This document shows, piece by piece, positions 22,087-30,969 of a stretch of DNA of 49,868 bases (its first letter is position 1; every line of letters begins with the position of its first letter). A program made the position numbers and the translations under genes. The notes under the pieces were generated by a model. It did no database searches. It saw nothing but the letters and a program-made list of their open reading frames with translations, and was not told the origin of the DNA. Origin of the DNA: an uncultured Candidatus Actinomarina sp. (GTDB taxonomy: Bacteria > Actinomycetota > Acidimicrobiia > Actinomarinales > Actinomarinaceae); the NCBI GenBank assembly GCA_902595195.1, contig CACJPC010000006.1:1-49868 (forward strand), in the 5' to 3' direction.

Positions 22087-22238
22087 GCGAATTTTCAGAA
22101 AACTATAAAAATTTAAAAGATCAGATATCTGATAATGATTCTAAAGTTATTCCTTATTTGATATTTGGTATTGTAATTGGAAGAATATTTGAAAAAATTA
22201 TACGTACAAAAAAAAGAATTTTTAAAAAAAGAAGATGA
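22083..22238 (+). CDS. 51-aa small membrane protein, unknown (not in supplied ORF track)
   Basis: ATG overlaps upstream stop; MSEFSENYKNLKDQISDNDSKVIPYLIFGIVIGRIFEKIIRTKKRIFKKRR*. Confidence 0.55.
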   Translation: MSEFSENYKNLKDQISDNDSKVIPYLIFGIVIGRIFEKIIRTKKRIFKKRR

Positions 22239-22324
22239 GTAAAAGAACACAAAAAATTATCGTTATTGTTGTCTCCAGTGCAATGGTTATAACTTTGCTG
22301 CTTCCTTTATTATCAGCAATATAA
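22235..22324 (+). CDS. 29-aa single-TM micropeptide, unknown (not in supplied ORF track)
   Basis: ATGA overlap with upstream ORF stop; MSKRTQKIIVIVVSSAMVITLLLPLLSAI*; followed directly by trmI. Confidence 0.5.
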   Translation: MSKRTQKIIVIVVSSAMVITLLLPLLSAI

Positions 22325-22325
22325 A

Positions 22326-23105
22326 TTGAATCTAGATAACGAATTAATAATTGTTAAAACTGATAATAATAAATATTTAGCTGTTATAGATATTACAAAA
22401 GAATTTATAACAAATGAAGGTAAATTTAATTTCAAAGACATTAAGTCCATTCCAAGTATTGTAAAATCTTCAACTGATCAAACATTTAAAATTTACAGAC
22501 CAACATTTAAAGAATTTATATTACTTATGAAAAGAGGTCCTCAAATTATATATCCAAAAGATATTTCACAAATCGTTATTGAAGCTAACATATCCTCTTC
22601 AAGTAAAGTATTGGAAATTGGTACTGGTTCAGGAGCTCTAACTTTATACTTAATTAATATTTTAAATGGATCTGGTTCTTTAACTACCCTCGATATCAGC
22701 AAGACAAACCAGAGAAGAGCGAAGAAAACAATAGAACGATATTTATCAACACAAGAGATGAATGTAAATTACAGTTTAAAATTTATTAACCAAGAGCTCA
22801 ATAAATTTAATTTTTCTGATTACGTCAATGAAATAGATACTGTTATTACTGATGTCCCTGAACCTTGGGAATTTTTTGATAAAAATATCATTGACACCGA
22901 TCTATTTTGGGTTTCTTATTTACCATCAATTACTCAGGTTATAAAAATGAAAGAATGTTTGGAGTTAAATAAATTTGAAGACATAGAAGTTAAAGAGGTA
23001 ATTTTAAGAGATTGGTATTTAAATAAAAAAATTGCGAGGCCTAATAATAAACTGATATCTCATACAGGATTTTTGTTATCAGCTAGATATATTAAGTTTG
23101 ATTAG
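22326..23105 (+). CDS. trmI: tRNA (adenine-N1)-methyltransferase TrmI-like (TTG start)
   Basis: MKRGPQIIYPKDISQIVIEANISSSSKVLEIGTGSGALTLYL; VITDVPEPWEF. Confidence 0.88.
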   Translation: MNLDNELIIVKTDNNKYLAVIDITKEFITNEGKFNFKDIKSIPSIVKSSTDQTFKIYRPTFKEFILLMKRGPQIIYPKDISQIVIEANISSSSKVLEIGTGSGALTLYLINILNGSGSLTTLDISKTNQRRAKKTIERYLSTQEMNVNYSLKFINQELNKFNFSDYVNEIDTVITDVPEPWEFFDKNIIDTDLFWVSYLPSITQVIKMKECLELNKFEDIEVKEVILRDWYLNKKIARPNNKLISHTGFLLSARYIKFD

Positions 23106-23347
23106 GGCTCAATCATAATGCACTCACCAGGACATTCTTCAGCAGATTCTATAACTGCATCCTCTTGACCCTTAGGTACATTTGCTAAACCTTCTGCTCC
23201 TCCTACATTTCCGTGTTCTTCGGAAAATATTTTCTCGCCTTCTTTAACGTAGAATAGGCCATCATCTAGACCAACAAATACATCAGGAGCTATTTCTTCA
23301 CAGAGGCCGTCACCTGTGCATAAATCTTGATCTATCCAAACTTTCAT
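23102..23347 (-). CDS. Ferredoxin (3Fe-4S-like)
   Basis: MKVWIDQDLCTGDGLCEEIAPDVF...ESAEECPGECIMIE. Confidence 0.92.
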   Translation of the reverse strand: MKVWIDQDLCTGDGLCEEIAPDVFVGLDDGLFYVKEGEKIFSEEHGNVGGAEGLANVPKGQEDAVIESAEECPGECIMIEP

Positions 23348-23360
23348 AATGTATATATTA
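23345..23360 (-). promoter_or_regulatory. Predicted (near-)leaderless promoter of ferredoxin: TAATAT-N7-ATG
   Basis: Minus-strand TAATAT (23355-23360), 7 nt, ATG. Confidence 0.4.
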
Positions 23361-23434
23361 CAATAATGATGACTTATATAAATTTATTTCTGAGTATTTT
23401 TATTATGCAGATTTTAATTAAGTTGTAAAACGTT

Positions 23435-24253
23435 ATGAAAAATGTATTAAAAAGATTAATTGAATTAATTAATTTATTTAAAGATGATACAAAAATATCG
23501 ACAAACAAAATAAAAGATTCAATTCCTGATTACCGTGACTTAAATGAGCAAGCTTTTAGAAGAGCTTTTGAAAGAGATAAGTCGTTATTAAGATCTTTTG
23601 GATATTTAATTGAATACTCTAACGATAAATGGTCTCATGATGAATCAGGATACACAATGGGTGGTTCGTATGTTTTTAACAATATCAAAAAGAATGAAGA
23701 TATTAATGTGAATAGTTTTGTTAATACGTACCTATTATTAAAAAACAATATTTCTCTTCAAGGAAACAATGATAAGAAAACAGAAATCATTTCTAACATA
23801 ACTAAAGCAATAAATGAAAAAAGAAGATTGGGCTTTGAATATTTATCAAAATATAGAAAAGTAAAACCTCAAGGTTTGAGATTTTTTAATGGATCTTGGT
23901 ATTTAGGTGCTATTGAATCTAAAAAATTTAAAACATTCAAGCTTGATTACATCGAAAATTTAAAATTAGGTAACAAAGCAAATTTGTTTACAACTGAATA
24001 TAAAAACATGAGTTTCTCATGGGAAGACACAGACGATTTGATTTCGATTGAAATTAATATCCCAGACAATCTCTATCAAGTAAATAAAAATATTTTTTCT
24101 CATAAACTTGCAAGAAGTGATAAGAAGGAATTGAAATCAATAAAGACAAATGACACATATGGTTTATTTAAATTTTTACTACTTTGTGATGGGTCTTTTA
24201 AAATTATAAAATTTCATAATGCTCATTTACTAAAGGATTTAATTGATGTCTAA
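23435..24253 (+). CDS. pafB: WYL-domain transcriptional regulator PafB
   Basis: RLIELINLFKDDTKISTNKIKDSIPDYRDLNEQAFRRAFERDKSLLRSFG HTH, GSWYLGAIESKKFKTFKLDYI; upstream of pafC/tat/helY. Confidence 0.88.
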   Translation: MKNVLKRLIELINLFKDDTKISTNKIKDSIPDYRDLNEQAFRRAFERDKSLLRSFGYLIEYSNDKWSHDESGYTMGGSYVFNNIKKNEDINVNSFVNTYLLLKNNISLQGNNDKKTEIISNITKAINEKRRLGFEYLSKYRKVKPQGLRFFNGSWYLGAIESKKFKTFKLDYIENLKLGNKANLFTTEYKNMSFSWEDTDDLISIEINIPDNLYQVNKNIFSHKLARSDKKELKSIKTNDTYGLFKFLLLCDGSFKIIKFHNAHLLKDLIDV

Positions 24254-25106
24254 AAAAATTGATTTTAACTTTCTTCATAATTTTCTTCAATTTATACAAG
24301 CTAAAAATAAATGGAAAATTTCTGAAATACTAGATAATTTGGATATATCATTTAAAGAACTAATTTACATTCTTGATATAGTTTCTCAAATATATGTTGA
24401 TTTTGATGATGTTTTTGTTGATTATGAAATAAATGAAGATACAGAGGAAATTAATTTTTTGTTTAATGATTCTGTCTATGAACTTCTATCTATAAATGAT
24501 TCTGAATTATTTAATCTATATTACCTTTTAACAATTGAAGCAAATTTTCTCACTTTAAAAGACTCAAATAAAGAAATAATGGAATTTTATAATATTCTTT
24601 CAAAATATTTTAATATTGACGGTCTATTTGAGTCTGATGATAACTCTGAAAGCTTTTCTTTTGAAGAGATAAAAACAATTGAATATATAAAGCTTGGAAA
24701 AACAGAAAGTCAAACATATTTTGTAAAACCCGTAGCTTTAAAATTGAATCAAGATGGAAAAATATTAGAAGCACTAGATGTTGAAGAAAACTCTATAAAA
24801 ACATTTCTTATTGATCGTATAGTTGGTATTAACAAAGAAGAAAATACTAAACCTAAACTATCAACTCGATCAGCCTTAAAGGTCAAATATAAAATACATG
24901 ATATTAATTTTTTAAAAACCTTAGATAACTCAACATTTAATGTAATTAATGATAATTTAGAAATGAAATTCTATTCCTTTGAAAATGCATTAGATTTTTC
25001 ATTAAAAAACATACAATACATTAATGCAATAACTCCACTTAAACTTGTTGATGAAATTAAAATAAGGCAAAGTAATCTTTTGGAGATTTTGAATGAGTTT
25101 AATTGA
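24246..25106 (+). CDS. pafC: WYL-domain-like regulator PafC (divergent)
   Basis: Position directly after pafB and before tatAC; FLIDRIVGI segment; ATG at 24246 preferred over the track start at 24243. Confidence 0.75.
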   Translation: MSKKIDFNFLHNFLQFIQAKNKWKISEILDNLDISFKELIYILDIVSQIYVDFDDVFVDYEINEDTEEINFLFNDSVYELLSINDSELFNLYYLLTIEANFLTLKDSNKEIMEFYNILSKYFNIDGLFESDDNSESFSFEEIKTIEYIKLGKTESQTYFVKPVALKLNQDGKILEALDVEENSIKTFLIDRIVGINKEENTKPKLSTRSALKVKYKIHDINFLKTLDNSTFNVINDNLEMKFYSFENALDFSLKNIQYINAITPLKLVDEIKIRQSNLLEILNEFN

Positions 25107-25260
25107 ATTAGTTATTATTGTATTGCTAGCTCTCGGTTTACTTGATAAATCTAAAGTTTCAAAAGCAATTAAATTTCTTTCAAGTATTAATTCTTCAAAT
25201 AGAGAAATTATAGGTGATGATTCTATTGAAGAAAAATGGGTTTGGTTAGAAGAGGAGTGA
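25093..25260 (+). CDS. TatA/TatB-like protein, divergent, 55 aa (not in supplied ORF track)
   Basis: MSLIELVIIVLLALGLLDKSKVSKAIKFLSSINSSNREIIGDDSIEEKWVWLEEE*; one TM plus amphipathic helix, between pafC and tatC. Confidence 0.6.
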   Translation: MSLIELVIIVLLALGLLDKSKVSKAIKFLSSINSSNREIIGDDSIEEKWVWLEEE

Positions 25261-25261
25261 A

Positions 25262-25957
25262 GTGGAACAAAAACCATTTTTTGATCATTTTAAAGAACTA
25301 AATCAAAGAATTATTTTATCAATAGTCGTTCTTGTTTCTGCTTTTGTACTCTTTTATATTAACTACACAGATATATACAATTTACTTACAAATCCATTAG
25401 TAGAAGCAGGATACACAAAAGCGGATTTAGTAGCTTTTACTATTTATGAAGGATTTCAAGTCAAAATCTCCAACACACTACTCGTATCGTTTATTGGAAC
25501 ATTTCCTATTACTTTCTTAATAATTGCAAATTTTGTAAAACCAGCGATAAATGATCTCAAATCAAGTACTTATGTAATTTATTTAATTTCTTTTCTATTT
25601 CTTTTTTACAGCGGTTTATTTGCTGCTTATCAAACTTTTCCAATAGGCATAAAATTTTTATTACAATTTAATGAATCAGAAATTATATTAAGAACTCAAA
25701 ATTATTTTCAGTTAGTTTCTAGGATATCTTTAATTTTTGGAATTTCTTTTCAAACACCTCTAGTAATTTATTTTTTAATTAAAAAAAACATCATAAAGCT
25801 TTCGCTTTTCACAAACAACAGAAAAGAAGTATTTATTTTTGTATTGATTTTCTCAGCTATTTTAACACCAACAGGCGACCCAATAACACTATTTATATTT
25901 ACAATACCGCTGTATCTTTTAATTGAATTAGTTGTTTATTTAAATAGCAGAAATTAA
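25262..25957 (+). CDS. tatC: Sec-independent protein translocase TatC (GTG start)
   Basis: FFDHFKELNQRIILSI, SFQTPLVIYFL, AILTPTGDPITLFIFTIPLYLLIELVV. Confidence 0.93.
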   Translation: MEQKPFFDHFKELNQRIILSIVVLVSAFVLFYINYTDIYNLLTNPLVEAGYTKADLVAFTIYEGFQVKISNTLLVSFIGTFPITFLIIANFVKPAINDLKSSTYVIYLISFLFLFYSGLFAAYQTFPIGIKFLLQFNESEIILRTQNYFQLVSRISLIFGISFQTPLVIYFLIKKNIIKLSLFTNNRKEVFIFVLIFSAILTPTGDPITLFIFTIPLYLLIELVVYLNSRN

Positions 25958-25961
25958 TCAT

Positions 25962-27830
25962 ATGTTAGTTTTAGATCAATTTCAAATTGATGCAGTCTCT
26001 GATATAAAAAGTAATAATAATGTATTAGTTGTAGCACCTACTGGTTCTGGAAAGACCCTTATCGCTGAGAAATCTATAGAGTATTATTTAAAAAAAAATA
26101 AAAATATATTTTATACAACACCAATAAAAGCACTATCCAACCAAAAATATAATGATTTTAAAAAAGCAGGAGTTGATGTAGGCCTTTTGACTGGTGATAG
26201 AACTATAGACAAAAACAAAGATCTAGTTATTGCAACAACTGAAATATTGAGGAATATGATTTTCAGTAAAGATCAAAAACTAACAAATACAGGGCTAATT
26301 ATCTTAGATGAAGTACATTATCTAGGTGATACTGAAAGAGGCACAACTTGGGAAGAGATTCTTATTCACGCTGATTTAGATATTAAATTTTTATGCTTAT
26401 CAGCAACTATTAAAAATAAAAATGAGTTTTTAGAATGGATTGTTTCTTTAAGAGGTCCTACATCTTTGATTGAACACAATCAAAGACCAGTTCCATTAGA
26501 GATTTCTTTAGTTACTTCAAATAAGATGTCAAATAATATTAAAATTTTAAAATCAACAAATAAGAAAAAAGATAATAATAATTCTAAATTATCAAAATTA
26601 ACCCAAAATAGTAAAAAGCCTAATTTAGATGAACAGATTAACTATCTTGAAGATAAAAGTTTAACCCCGTGTATATTTTTTTATTTTTCCAGAGAAAGAG
26701 TAGAGTCCAAAGCTAGACAATTAGCAAATAAACGAAAAGTTGTTGATGAACATAAAATAATTAGAGATAAATTTCATGAAATATTTGATGACCTCGAAGT
26801 ATTAGATCATAGTTTATTAAATCTAGATGAACATTTATGGATGTGGTATAGGGGAGTTGCATTTCATCATGCTGGATTAGCGCCTATTGTAAAAGAATTT
26901 ATTGAATTTTTATTTCTAAATAAATATATAAATTTTTTATTTGCTACTGAGACATTAGCATTAGGAATTAATATGCCAGCAAAGTCAATTTATTTAGATA
27001 GATTAAATAAATATGATGGAATAAAAACAAGATTAATTTCTCAATCAGAGTTTCTACAGTTAACCGGAAGAGCAGGCAGAAGAGGAATTGACGATAAGGG
27101 ATATGCTTTTTTATCGTTTGATAAAAATATTAATCCAGAATGGTACTCTAATTTGTTTTCTTTGGAATCAAGTAGCTTGAATTCTGCTTTTTCTATAAAT
27201 TATTCTTCGATACTCAATTTGCTAAATATTTACTCTAAAGAGGAATCTATAGAACTTTTAAATAAAAGTTTTTTCGCATTTCAGAATTCATTCAAAATTA
27301 GAAGTCTTAAAAATGCATTTAATTCGAAATTACAAGTGCTTACAGATCTTAATTTTATAAATTCACATATGGGCGAAACTCTTATTGAAACTCACAGAGA
27401 TCAATTAATTCCATCTATATATTTGTATGAAAAAATAAAGACGTTAAAAACATTTGAATTCTATCTTATGTTTGTTTCATCGGGAATATCATCAAATATA
27501 TATGATGTCCCTTTAAATGATAAGTTTGATGAACTTTTGAGTTATTTTGAATCAAGTCTCGAAATTTTAAACAAATTAGAAAATAAAAATAATGTCAAAA
27601 AATATACAAATATAAATTTATCCTGGTTCAGTATATTTTATGAATTTTATAAAACTAACAATATTGAATATGTGGTTACTAAATTCAATATCAATATTGG
27701 AGATTTTATAAAAGCTGCAAAAGAAGGTTCTGAATTATCTAAGAAACTTTTTAATATCTATCAAGACCAAGAGTTTGATGCAATATATAATATGTTTGAC
27801 AATAAGCTAATTCAAAAATCTATGTCATGA
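25962..27830 (+). CDS. helY: HelY-like Ski2/Mtr4-family DEAD/DEAH-box RNA helicase
   Basis: VVAPTGSGKTLIAEKS, LDEVHYLGDTERGTTWEE, LSATIKN, FATETLALGINMPAKS, QLTGRAGRRGID; follows tatC. Confidence 0.92.
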   Translation: MLVLDQFQIDAVSDIKSNNNVLVVAPTGSGKTLIAEKSIEYYLKKNKNIFYTTPIKALSNQKYNDFKKAGVDVGLLTGDRTIDKNKDLVIATTEILRNMIFSKDQKLTNTGLIILDEVHYLGDTERGTTWEEILIHADLDIKFLCLSATIKNKNEFLEWIVSLRGPTSLIEHNQRPVPLEISLVTSNKMSNNIKILKSTNKKKDNNNSKLSKLTQNSKKPNLDEQINYLEDKSLTPCIFFYFSRERVESKARQLANKRKVVDEHKIIRDKFHEIFDDLEVLDHSLLNLDEHLWMWYRGVAFHHAGLAPIVKEFIEFLFLNKYINFLFATETLALGINMPAKSIYLDRLNKYDGIKTRLISQSEFLQLTGRAGRRGIDDKGYAFLSFDKNINPEWYSNLFSLESSSLNSAFSINYSSILNLLNIYSKEESIELLNKSFFAFQNSFKIRSLKNAFNSKLQVLTDLNFINSHMGETLIETHRDQLIPSIYLYEKIKTLKTFEFYLMFVSSGISSNIYDVPLNDKFDELLSYFESSLEILNKLENKNNVKKYTNINLSWFSIFYEFYKTNNIEYVVTKFNINIGDFIKAAKEGSELSKKLFNIYQDQEFDAIYNMFDNKLIQKSMS

Positions 27831-28702
27831 AAACTTTAGTCATAATTCATAATTTAAATTCGAGAGGTAAAAATATCAATGAAGATTATGTTAGAGAATT
27901 ACTAAACAAAAAAGGTATAAAGTTTCATTATTTTCAAACAAAACAAATCTCTGATGTAGATGAGATAATAAAAAAATACAATAATCCATCAGAATTTCAA
28001 TACTGTTCTATTGGCGGTGATGGTTCATTAAATGCCTTAGTTAACTCACTAATGAAAAACAATATAACTATGCCTGAAGTTTCTTGTTTACCAGGTGGAA
28101 GCGGTTCTGATTTTATTAGAACCTTCGCATTGCCTCAAAATATTGAAGAGGCAGTAGAACATTTAATTTTTGATAATTTTTACGAAGTCGATGTTGGTCT
28201 TATTAAGAATAAGACAGATGTTAAATACTTCATTAATGTTTTGAATATAGGATTCTTAGCTAGCACTGTGGAGGTAAGTGAAAAGTTTCCAAATTTATTT
28301 AGGGCATTCAGATATCCTTTGAGTTTTTGGATAAAAATTATTACTGCTCGGGCAAAAGAGATGACTATTTCAAATGATAAATATGAATTTAAAGGAATAG
28401 CATTTAATATTTGCGTATGCAATGCACAATATTTTGGAGGTGGATGGAATATATCTCCAAAATCTAGTTTGCAAGATGGTTTATTTAATATACAGGTATT
28501 TGCAGTCACCAAACTTAAAGCAATGCAGATATTTTTTCTTGCTAAAAAAGGCTTACATTTAAAGGAATCATCAGTCAAATTAAAAAGATTGAGCCAATTA
28601 ACTTTAAAATCAAAAGATCCAATCGAAATTGATGGTGATTTTTTTGGATATGGACCTGCAGAGATATTTATCAAAAAACGTGCTATACGATTTAAAATTT
28701 AG
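27827..28702 (+). CDS. Diacylglycerol/lipid kinase family protein
   Basis: CSIGGDGSLNALVNSL, LPGGSGSDFIRTF, IEIDGDFFGYGPAEIFI. Confidence 0.9.
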   Translation: MKTLVIIHNLNSRGKNINEDYVRELLNKKGIKFHYFQTKQISDVDEIIKKYNNPSEFQYCSIGGDGSLNALVNSLMKNNITMPEVSCLPGGSGSDFIRTFALPQNIEEAVEHLIFDNFYEVDVGLIKNKTDVKYFINVLNIGFLASTVEVSEKFPNLFRAFRYPLSFWIKIITARAKEMTISNDKYEFKGIAFNICVCNAQYFGGGWNISPKSSLQDGLFNIQVFAVTKLKAMQIFFLAKKGLHLKESSVKLKRLSQLTLKSKDPIEIDGDFFGYGPAEIFIKKRAIRFKI

Positions 28703-28732
28703 TAATATTTAATCAGCAAATAGGAGATACTT

Positions 28733-29095
28733 ATGGCTAAAAAAGACCAAGAAGAACTTGATGAGCCTACGTTAGAGGACTTAGAAGAAGAAGAAGATTC
28801 TGAAGATATTGAACCTCCTGCTGAAGAGGAAGAAAAAGAGGAAGTTGAAACTGAATCTTTAGAAGCAAGAGTAGAAACTGAAAAAAAATCAGTTGATGAT
28901 GCTGATGAAGCTGAAGGCTCTTTTATGTCAGTAGATGCTGCTGAAAAAAGAAATGTTAAAAAGTCTGATTTGAAATTAGATGAAGTAGTTCAAGATATAC
29001 AAGCAGATGAATTCACATGTACTGTTTGCTTTTTGGTTTTAAGAAATACTGCGTTAGCCAAACCAAGAGCTAAAGTTTGTGTAGATTGTGTATAA
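28733..29095 (+). CDS. DUF4193 family acidic zinc-ribbon protein
   Basis: Acidic N-terminus; DEFTCTVCFLVLRNTALAKPRAKVCVDC (paired CxxC). Confidence 0.88.
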   Translation: MAKKDQEELDEPTLEDLEEEEDSEDIEPPAEEEEKEEVETESLEARVETEKKSVDDADEAEGSFMSVDAAEKRNVKKSDLKLDEVVQDIQADEFTCTVCFLVLRNTALAKPRAKVCVDCV

Positions 29096-29531
29096 CCATT
29101 CTGATTTTGGAAAATCATTTAAAATTGTTATAACTAAAGAACCAGACAAAGAAATTAAAGATAAATTTTTTAATGATTTGTCATCAATAGATAAACAATT
29201 AATTGAGTATTACAAGTCAATAAATTCTCCTGATGAAAAATATTTCAATTTATATTCAGAGGATAACCTCATAGGATATTCGAGATTAATTTTTCAACTT
29301 GAATATGCAGTGTTATCAGAAATTTATGTTTTGAATGATTACAGAGAATTAGGACTCGGTACTTTTATGCTTAATTCAATTAGATCGTATTTAGATGAAT
29401 TAAATATTAAATTAAGAACAATAACACTCCCAAGTGATAGAACTGCAAAAAACTTTTACGAAGCAAATGGAATAACTGCACGAATTTTGCTTATGGAGGA
29501 AAAGCGTGATAAAACTCGCTACAGATCTTGA
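29088..29531 (+). CDS. GNAT family N-acetyltransferase
   Basis: SEIYVLNDYRELGLGTFMLNSIRSYLDEL...AKNFYEANGITARILLMEEK. Confidence 0.82.
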   Translation: MYNHSDFGKSFKIVITKEPDKEIKDKFFNDLSSIDKQLIEYYKSINSPDEKYFNLYSEDNLIGYSRLIFQLEYAVLSEIYVLNDYRELGLGTFMLNSIRSYLDELNIKLRTITLPSDRTAKNFYEANGITARILLMEEKRDKTRYRS

Positions 29532-30249
29532 TGGAACTATCTATAAAGGTACAAAATTAGTAGAAGGCGTAAAAGATAGTTATGAAAATTTAATAGATAA
29601 TAATGTTGAAATTTATTTTATAACAAACAATAGCTCACAGACCCCATATGAAATAAAGGAAAAATTAGAAAGATTACTTCAATCTGAAATTGATATAAAC
29701 AAAATTATAACTCCATTAAATGTGCTTAAAAAAATGTTTTTAAATCAAACGAAAAATATATATGTATATGGTTCACCTAATTTAAAACAATTTGTAGAAA
29801 GTATAAATCTTTGTCTTACAAATATAGATCAAGCAGAATTAATTTTAATTGGAAGAAAATCCGAATTAGATTTAACAGAAATTGAATTAATCAAAAGATC
29901 AATTAAGAATGGAAAACAAGTTTTATGTTTAAATAAGGATTTATCTTTTCCTTCTGAGAATGAAGAATTACCTGGAAATGGTGCTGTTGTCAAAATGATT
30001 GAAGATGATTTGGAAATAACTATACCTTCATTAGGAAAACCAGGCCTTCATTATATAAACTACTGTAATGATCTCAATTACAATTTTGATTATGTAATTG
30101 GTGACAGAGTTGATACAGATATATTTTTTGGTAATCAAATCAATGCAATTTCAATACTTGTAGAAACTGGAGTAAAAAATTTTGAATCTACTGATTCAGC
30201 AGATATTAAATTAAAATCTTTTTCAGAAGTTGTTTCTTTTATATCTTGA
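29506..30249 (+). CDS. HAD-IIA family hydrolase (NagD-like)
   Basis: LATDLDGTIYKG, FITNNSS, LGKPGLHYINYC, VIGDRVDTDIFFGNQINAISILVETG. Confidence 0.93.
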   Translation: MIKLATDLDGTIYKGTKLVEGVKDSYENLIDNNVEIYFITNNSSQTPYEIKEKLERLLQSEIDINKIITPLNVLKKMFLNQTKNIYVYGSPNLKQFVESINLCLTNIDQAELILIGRKSELDLTEIELIKRSIKNGKQVLCLNKDLSFPSENEELPGNGAVVKMIEDDLEITIPSLGKPGLHYINYCNDLNYNFDYVIGDRVDTDIFFGNQINAISILVETGVKNFESTDSADIKLKSFSEVVSFIS

Positions 30250-30930
30250 TAGCTTTATTATCAAATATCCTAAAATAAAACCACCAATATGTGCTTCCCA
30301 AGAAATATTACTAGAGCCAATAGCAATGAATATTTGTGAAATAAACCAAAAGTACATGAATGTTCTTGCTTTTATTGTTGTAGGAAACAAAATTCCAAAT
30401 GGGACAAGTACTAACAATTTTGCATTTGGAAATAAGTAAACGTATGCTCCCATAATTCCAGATACAATTCCTGATGCTCCAACTACAGGAATAAGACTAT
30501 CAAAATTTATAATTGTGTGTACGCCTATGCTTAAAAAAGCAATGAGAAGTAAAAATATAGAAAATTTTGTTTTACCTAATTTATCTTCAACATTATTTCC
30601 GAATATCCAAAAACTCCATAAGTTACCAAGAATGTGAACAAAATTAGCATGAAAAAAATTAGAAAATAAAATACTTATGTATAAATTTTTATTAGGAAAT
30701 ACCAAATCACTTCCTAGTAAACTGCAATCGTTTCCATAAAATTGAGTTCCTGATATAGGTGTATTAAGAAATAATTCACAGGGTATTGCTGCAAATTCAT
30801 AAAAAAAATTGAAAAGTTCGTTACTAGTTTTAGGCTGAATCAATAAGTAAACAAGGGCAACAATGATAATAAATACTCTTGATACTATGGGAGTATTCTT
30901 AGCTGGATTGATGTCTGAAATTGGAATCAT
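30223..30930 (-). CDS. Rhomboid family intramembrane serine protease
   Basis: FFHANFVHILGNLWSFWIFGNNVEDKLGKTKF, VVGASGIVSGIMGAY (GxSG), SWEAHIGGFILGYL. Confidence 0.95.
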   Translation of the reverse strand: MIPISDINPAKNTPIVSRVFIIIVALVYLLIQPKTSNELFNFFYEFAAIPCELFLNTPISGTQFYGNDCSLLGSDLVFPNKNLYISILFSNFFHANFVHILGNLWSFWIFGNNVEDKLGKTKFSIFLLLIAFLSIGVHTIINFDSLIPVVGASGIVSGIMGAYVYLFPNAKLLVLVPFGILFPTTIKARTFMYFWFISQIFIAIGSSNISWEAHIGGFILGYLIIKLSRYKRNNF

Positions 30931-30945
30931 TTTATGAACATTATA
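30928..30945 (-). promoter_or_regulatory. Predicted short-leader promoter of rhomboid gene: TATAAT-N9-ATG
   Basis: Minus-strand TATAAT (30940-30945), 9 nt, ATG. Confidence 0.45.
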
Positions 30946-30954
30946 AGTAGCGTG

Positions 30955-30969
30955 TAAGATAAATATATG
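30955..30969 (+). promoter_or_regulatory. Predicted leaderless promoter of nadK: TAAGAT-N6-ATG
   Basis: TAAGAT at 30955-30960, AAATAT, ATG at 30967. Confidence 0.5.
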
